From an uncultured Prevotella sp. (GTDB lineage Bacteria; Bacteroidota; Bacteroidia; Bacteroidales; Bacteroidaceae), in the NCBI GenBank assembly GCA_900554545.1, contig USHW01000020.1:1-35122 (forward strand): a stretch of 35,122 nucleotides of DNA, written 5' to 3'. A program made the position numbers and the translations under genes. How positions within the stretch are numbered: position 1 is the stretch's first letter; every line of letters starts with the position of its first letter. Below are positions 31,933-35,122 of this stretch, piece after piece. A model generated the notes under the pieces. It worked only from the letters and a program-made list of their open reading frames with translations, searched no databases and was not told where the DNA came from.

Positions 31933-32712
31933 ATGGTTTCTATGTGTAAAAAACTTATTTTCAGCGCATTTGTCTCGTCGGCGCTGTTGTGGGCCTCGTG
32001 CTCTTCAAGCCACCGCATTGTTGGTTTCGAGCGGTCGCGGATATTAATAGACAGTTCTTATGACAAGACCGTTGACAAGGAAATTGCAGCTTTCATGGCT
32101 CCTTACAAGCAGCATGTTGACAGCATAATGAGTCCGGTTGTGGGCACGGCGGCGGAGTATCTGTATGCAGAAAGGCCGGAAAGCAACCTTTCGAACCTGC
32201 TTTCCGACATACTCGTATGGTGCGGAAAGGACTATGGCGAGCGTCCCGACTTCGCCGTTTACAACATCGGCGGCATGCGGTCGGCCTTTGCCAAGGGCGA
32301 CATCACATACGGCGACGTGCTTGATGTTGCGCCTTTCGAGAATAAAATCTGCTTTGTCACACTGACGGGAGACAAGGTGATGGAGCTTTTCGGACAGATT
32401 GCCGCATCCAGGGGAGAGGGCGTCAGCCACGGTGTTGAACTGGTGATAACGGAAGACGGACAGCTGAAGTCGGCCTTGCTTCACGGCAGGCGCATCGTTG
32501 CGGATGCCAAATACCGCATCGCGACGTTGGACTATCTTGCCCAGGGTAACGACAAGTTGGAGGCGTTTAAGGCTTCGACGGATGTCAAGTCGCCGTCTTC
32601 TGATGAAAACAACGTGCGTTTCATCATCATGAAATACATGAAAAAGAAACGGCAAAAGGGCGAAAGCGTAGGCTCGCAAGTAGAAGGACGTATTAAAATA
32701 GAAGGCAGATGA
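31933..32712 (+). CDS. 5'-nucleotidase C-terminal-domain lipoprotein
   Basis: A 259-residue lipoprotein with lipobox WASC followed by SSS. It contains only the 5'_nucleotid_C domain: ERPESNLSNLLSDILVWCG, FAVYNIGGMRSAFAKGDITY, GDVLDVAPFENKICFVTLTG and DKVMELFGQ. In UshA-type enzymes this domain binds the nucleotide base and follows the metallophosphatase domain in the same chain. Here it is encoded first and the catalytic domain by the next gene, with a 4-nt overlap (ATGA). The last 25 residues are basic. An alternative start MCKK lies at 31942. Confidence 0.9.
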   Translation: MVSMCKKLIFSAFVSSALLWASCSSSHRIVGFERSRILIDSSYDKTVDKEIAAFMAPYKQHVDSIMSPVVGTAAEYLYAERPESNLSNLLSDILVWCGKDYGERPDFAVYNIGGMRSAFAKGDITYGDVLDVAPFENKICFVTLTGDKVMELFGQIAASRGEGVSHGVELVITEDGQLKSALLHGRRIVADAKYRIATLDYLAQGNDKLEAFKASTDVKSPSSDENNVRFIIMKYMKKKRQKGESVGSQVEGRIKIEGR

Positions 32713-33548
32713 AACGTTTTTTAGTTACCGCAGTATTGGCCGTTACGGTGTTTGCCGGTGCCTTCGCGCAGGGCAAACGGCTCGTGATACTTCACACGAA
32801 CGACACCCATAGTTGCATATATCCGTTGAACAAGCACCTTGCCGACACCCTGCTTGCAGGCCGTGGAGGCTTTATAAGGCGTGCCGTTATGGTGGGGGAG
32901 GAGCGCAAGGAGCATCCGAACCTGCTGCTTCTTGACAGCGGCGACTTTTCTCAGGGTTCTCCTTATTATACATTATATAAAGGTGACGTCGAGGTTGGGC
33001 TGATGAACTTGATGCGTTATGACGCGGCAACGATAGGCAACCATGAGTTCGATTTCGGTGTTGAGAACATGGCGCGGCTGTTCAAGATGGCCGATTTCCC
33101 CGTTGTCTGCGCCAATTACGACTTCACCGGGACGGCCCTTGAAGGCATTGTCAAACCGTCTGTTGTGCTCAAGCGCGACGGATTGAGGATTGGAGTGTTC
33201 GGCCTGTCGCCTGAACTTGACGGGCTTGTGCTGGCCGAATCGTGTGCGGGAGTCAAGTATAACGACCCTGTCAAGGCTGCCAACGATGTGGCGAAGACCC
33301 TGAAGGAAAAGGAGAAATGCGACATTGTAATCTGCCTTTCGCATCTCGGCTGGAAACTTGCCGGCCTTGACGACACTGAATTAATGTCCCAACTGCGCAA
33401 CGTCGATATTGTTCTGGGAGGGCACTCGCACACATATTTCACAGATATGGAATATGTGAAAGACCTTGACGGGCGTGAAATACCCAACGACCAGAACGGC
33501 AAACACGGCATATATGTCGGCAAGATAGTGGTTGACTTTGACCGTTGA
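32709..33548 (+). CDS. 5'-nucleotidase catalytic (metallophosphatase) domain protein
   Basis: A 279-residue exported protein (signal peptide, cleavage near AFA-Q). The calcineurin-like domain of UshA/CpdB enzymes is complete: ILHTNDTHS, LLDSGDFSQGSPYY, TIGNHEFDFG, VVCANYDF, ICLSHLGWK and GGHSHTYF, covering the metal-binding D, H, N and H residues. It has no C-terminal nucleotide-binding domain, which is encoded by the gene upstream. The two products are expected to act together in the periplasm on nucleotides or related phosphoesters. The start overlaps the upstream stop by 4 nt. Confidence 0.92.
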   Translation: MKRFLVTAVLAVTVFAGAFAQGKRLVILHTNDTHSCIYPLNKHLADTLLAGRGGFIRRAVMVGEERKEHPNLLLLDSGDFSQGSPYYTLYKGDVEVGLMNLMRYDAATIGNHEFDFGVENMARLFKMADFPVVCANYDFTGTALEGIVKPSVVLKRDGLRIGVFGLSPELDGLVLAESCAGVKYNDPVKAANDVAKTLKEKEKCDIVICLSHLGWKLAGLDDTELMSQLRNVDIVLGGHSHTYFTDMEYVKDLDGREIPNDQNGKHGIYVGKIVVDFDR

Positions 33549-33619
33549 ATGCTGTAGCGGTTGGCCGTTAATTATTCCGTAAGATAAAATATTCTTGCCA
33601 TTGCACCGTTATTTAAGCG

Positions 33620-34363
33620 ATGAACAGACTGTTTCTGATAATTTGTTTGCTTGCCGCCGCCTTGTGTTCTTACGCCCAAGGCGATGCGGTGCAGAACCGT
33701 CCCTACACTGACTTGCGGCCTTTCCATTTCGGTGTTGTCGTCGGAACGCATTTCCAGGACATCGACTTCAACAACATCGGGCCGCAGATGGTTGTTGCGG
33801 CAGACGGTTCGCAGGTGGAGAAACTTATCACCTGCGACCAGGACAGGTGGGACATGGGCTTCCATGTAGGCGTGCTCGGCGACCTGCGCATCAGCAACCA
33901 TTTCGCTTTCAGGTTCGCACCTACGATGTATTTCGGCAACCGTCACCTGACATTATACAACCATACAGACCGTCTTGACAACGGAACGCCGATTGTGCAG
34001 ACGCAAGACATGAAGACCGTTTACATCGGAGTGCCGCTCGACCTGCAGTTCTGTGCGCCGCGGTTGGACAACGTAAGGCCATACGTCATGGCCGGAATAA
34101 ACCCTATGATTAACCTTTCGGGCGGCGACAACGACTACGTAAAGCTGAAGCGTTACGACGTTTTCTTCGAGATAGGACTTGGATGTGACGTCTATCTCCC
34201 GTTCTTCAAGCTTCGCCCGGAACTGAAGTTCTGCTACAGTCTGCTCAACAGTCTCGATACGAAGCATGCCGACCGGCTGCGCGACGAGAATATGCAGATG
34301 TACGCAAAGTCGGTGAACGAGGCGCGCAGCAAGATGATAGTGCTTTCGTTTTACTTCGAATGA
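33620..34363 (+). CDS. porT: PorT-like outer-membrane beta-barrel protein (T9SS-associated family)
   Basis: A 247-residue protein with a signal peptide (cleavage near SYA-Q). RPYTDLRPFHFGVVVGTHFQ is close to the PorT opening, and the following strands (NHFAFRFAPTMYFGNRHLTL, TVYIGVPLDLQFCAPRL, NVRPYVMAGINPMINLSGGD, YDVFFEIGLGCDVYLPFFKL, MIVLSFYFE) give a small 8-10-stranded barrel ending in aromatic F. PorT/SprT is needed for type IX secretion in Porphyromonas and Flavobacterium. Family membership fits well; other PorT-like outer-membrane proteins have a similar fold, so function as T9SS component is probable, not proven. No strong promoter is seen (weak TATTCTTG at 33590-33597). Confidence 0.82.
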   Translation: MNRLFLIICLLAAALCSYAQGDAVQNRPYTDLRPFHFGVVVGTHFQDIDFNNIGPQMVVAADGSQVEKLITCDQDRWDMGFHVGVLGDLRISNHFAFRFAPTMYFGNRHLTLYNHTDRLDNGTPIVQTQDMKTVYIGVPLDLQFCAPRLDNVRPYVMAGINPMINLSGGDNDYVKLKRYDVFFEIGLGCDVYLPFFKLRPELKFCYSLLNSLDTKHADRLRDENMQMYAKSVNEARSKMIVLSFYFE

Positions 34364-34391
34364 AATATTAGGAGAGTAGGAGTAAGGAGCT

Positions 34392-34516
34392 ATTTTATAG
34401 GAGGGAAGGAGAAAGGAAAGAAGGAGTAAGGAGGAAAGTGACAATGAGTTGAATGCCAAAATGCCGCAGCATGTCTCCTTACTCCTTCTCTCCTTTCTCC
34501 TTCTCTCCTATAAAAT
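34392..34516. terminator. Long hairpin of GGAGAAA/GGAGTAA repeats after the PorT-like gene
   Basis: The arms 34392-34433 and 34475-34516 are complementary over 42 nt with two mismatches. An extra GGAGAGTAGGAGTAAGGAG tract precedes the left arm. The region 34517-34618 shows no gene. Confidence 0.75.
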
Positions 34517-34618
34517 GCTTCGTCCTTTCCTGACTACCACAATAACGGACGACGCATAGCAAGTGTTCGTTATTGCCTTTTATATAAGCCTTTAACCGTT
34601 AAACAATCTAAAAACGAC

Positions 34619-34658
34619 TACCTAAAAGTAGGTATTAAGGATAATTGTATTACCTTTG
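34619..34658 (+). promoter_or_regulatory. Ferredoxin promoter with a palindromic operator-like site
   Basis: TACCTTTG at 34651-34658 is the -7 element. At the -33 position there is no TTTG; instead lies the perfect palindrome TACCTA-AAAG-TAGGTA (34619-34634). A third TAGGTA-like half-site (GTAGGTAC) lies downstream at about 34671-34678. A regulator could bind here. Confidence 0.6.
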
Positions 34659-34712
34659 CGGTGTACAAATGTAGGTACAAAACATTATTAATCAAATAAA
34701 GACAATTGTATT

Positions 34713-34880
34713 ATGGCTTACGTAATTGGTGACAACTGTATCGCTTGCGGTACTTGTATCGACGAATGCCCGGCTGGAGCTATCTCTGAGGGCGAGAAGT
34801 ATTCAATCAACCCTGACATGTGCACAGAGTGCGGCACTTGCGCTGATGTATGTCCGTCAGAGGCTATCAGCTTGGGATAA
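34713..34880 (+). CDS. 2[4Fe-4S] ferredoxin
   Basis: A 55-residue clostridial-type ferredoxin carrying two [4Fe-4S] clusters. Cysteines C9, C12, C15, C19 (CIACGTCIDECP) and C37, C40, C43, C47 (CTECGTCADVCP) form two CxxCxxCxxxCP motifs in a pseudo-twofold repeat. It is a low-potential electron carrier, for example for pyruvate:ferredoxin oxidoreductase. Codon use favours T-ending codons (GCT, TGT), like gdhA, consistent with high expression. It has its own promoter and terminator. Confidence 0.96.
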   Translation: MAYVIGDNCIACGTCIDECPAGAISEGEKYSINPDMCTECGTCADVCPSEAISLG

Positions 34881-34907
34881 GGCATTTTATTTAGAATTAC
34901 AACTGCG

Positions 34908-34937
34908 GCGGTTCGGGTTTCCCCGGGCCGCTTTTTT
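34908..34937 (+). terminator. Intrinsic terminator after the ferredoxin gene
   Basis: A 10-bp stem GCGGTTCGGG / CCCGGGCCGC (two G-T wobbles) with a 4-nt loop, followed by TTTTTT. Confidence 0.85.
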
Positions 34938-34962
34938 CGTGCCTGTGCGTAGCGGATAGCGA

Positions 34963-35048
34963 CGCAAAAGGCCGCCTTCCGCCTTGCGAAAGGTGACCTT
35001 TTAGCCGCTAAAACGCCGCCTTTTGCATTGCAAAAGGCGGCGTTTTGG
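34963..35048. repeat. Four-core palindromic repeat, copy H
   Basis: The cores are AAAAGGCCGCCTTCC, GAAAGGTGACCTTTT, AAAACGCCGCCTTTT and AAAAGGCGGCGTTTT. Cores 3 and 4 form a perfect 15-bp stem (35010-35024 / 35032-35046), with GC-GC extending it inward. Beyond it (35049-35122) I see no feature. Confidence 0.9.
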
Positions 35049-35122
35049 ATTGTAAGCAGGCACTATGTGTCTTTTCCTGAAATAGGTTGACAGTTTTTGT
35101 TTAAATAAACTACATTATTTTA

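Noticed and set aside
1958..35048. Four-core repeats as a CRISPR array
   Set aside because: Only four short degenerate palindromic units per locus, spacers of 7-9 nt, no leader and no cas genes.

Overview
The window is about 35 kb of a Bacteroidales chromosome, most likely Prevotellaceae (Prevotella in the broad sense). The reasons are: Bacteroidetes-type promoters (TTTG, about 19 nt, TAnnTTTG) in front of most transcription units; surface-lipoprotein export signals (Cys followed by Ser/Asp/Glu runs); a BtuB-BtuG vitamin B12 locus; the holB-ricT-gldH gene order; a PorT-like protein and a protein with a T9SS-like sorting tail; and moderately high GC. No tRNA, rRNA, CRISPR array, prophage or complete insertion sequence was seen.

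Layout. 1-1605 (minus): a broken locus in which a family-2 glycosyltransferase runs straight into an ArnT/PMT-like membrane glycosyltransferase and then suffers a frameshift. 2637-3818: a DUF418-like membrane protein. 4047-6893: holB, ricT, gldH. 7021-8850 (minus): a small basic protein, a standalone AICAR transformylase and a small membrane protein. 9178-15414: a cobalamin-riboswitch operon with btuB, btuG, a PKD-like surface lipoprotein, a small protein with a T9SS-like tail and a DUF4465-like secreted protein. 15760-18985 (minus): a small membrane protein and a 99x-residue protein with two receiver-like domains and a PPDK/PEP-synthase ATP-binding domain. 19406-20275 (minus): a PepSY-like surface lipoprotein. 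20813-24220: metY, gdhA and an RlpA-like protein. 24642-27193: a DUF2141 protein, three tandem paralogous membrane proteins and a winged-helix regulator. 27280-28943 (minus): ilvA and ridA. 29525-31300: an NlpC/P60 peptidase and a CapA-like lipoprotein. 31375-31740 (minus): rplS. 31933-34363: a 5'-nucleotidase split into two genes in reverse domain order, then a PorT-like protein. 34713-34880: a 55-residue 2[4Fe-4S] ferredoxin.

Two non-coding repeat classes stand out. (1) Eight copies (A to H) of an element of about 85-90 bp, each built of exactly four palindromic cores of 14-15 nt (type AAAAGGTGGCCTTTT) at a period of about 22-23 nt. There is one copy in nearly every intergenic gap over 300 bp, four of them between divergent genes, and several have compensatory changes in paired arms. 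(2) Long hairpins whose arms are tandem purine-rich 7-9-mers (GGTGAGA, AGTTAAAGA, AATTAAGA, GGAGAAA), mostly beside gene 3' ends, with arms of about 30-42 nt that pair perfectly or nearly so. A third structure, a nested inverted repeat with perfect 45-bp arms at 2372-2499, may be a MITE-like element.

Most genes are housekeeping or nutrient uptake. The best candidates for undescribed biology are the four-core repeat family, the triple-paralog membrane protein and regulator operon, the small T9SS-like protein inside the B12 operon, and the receiver/PPDK protein that shows no phosphohistidine domain.
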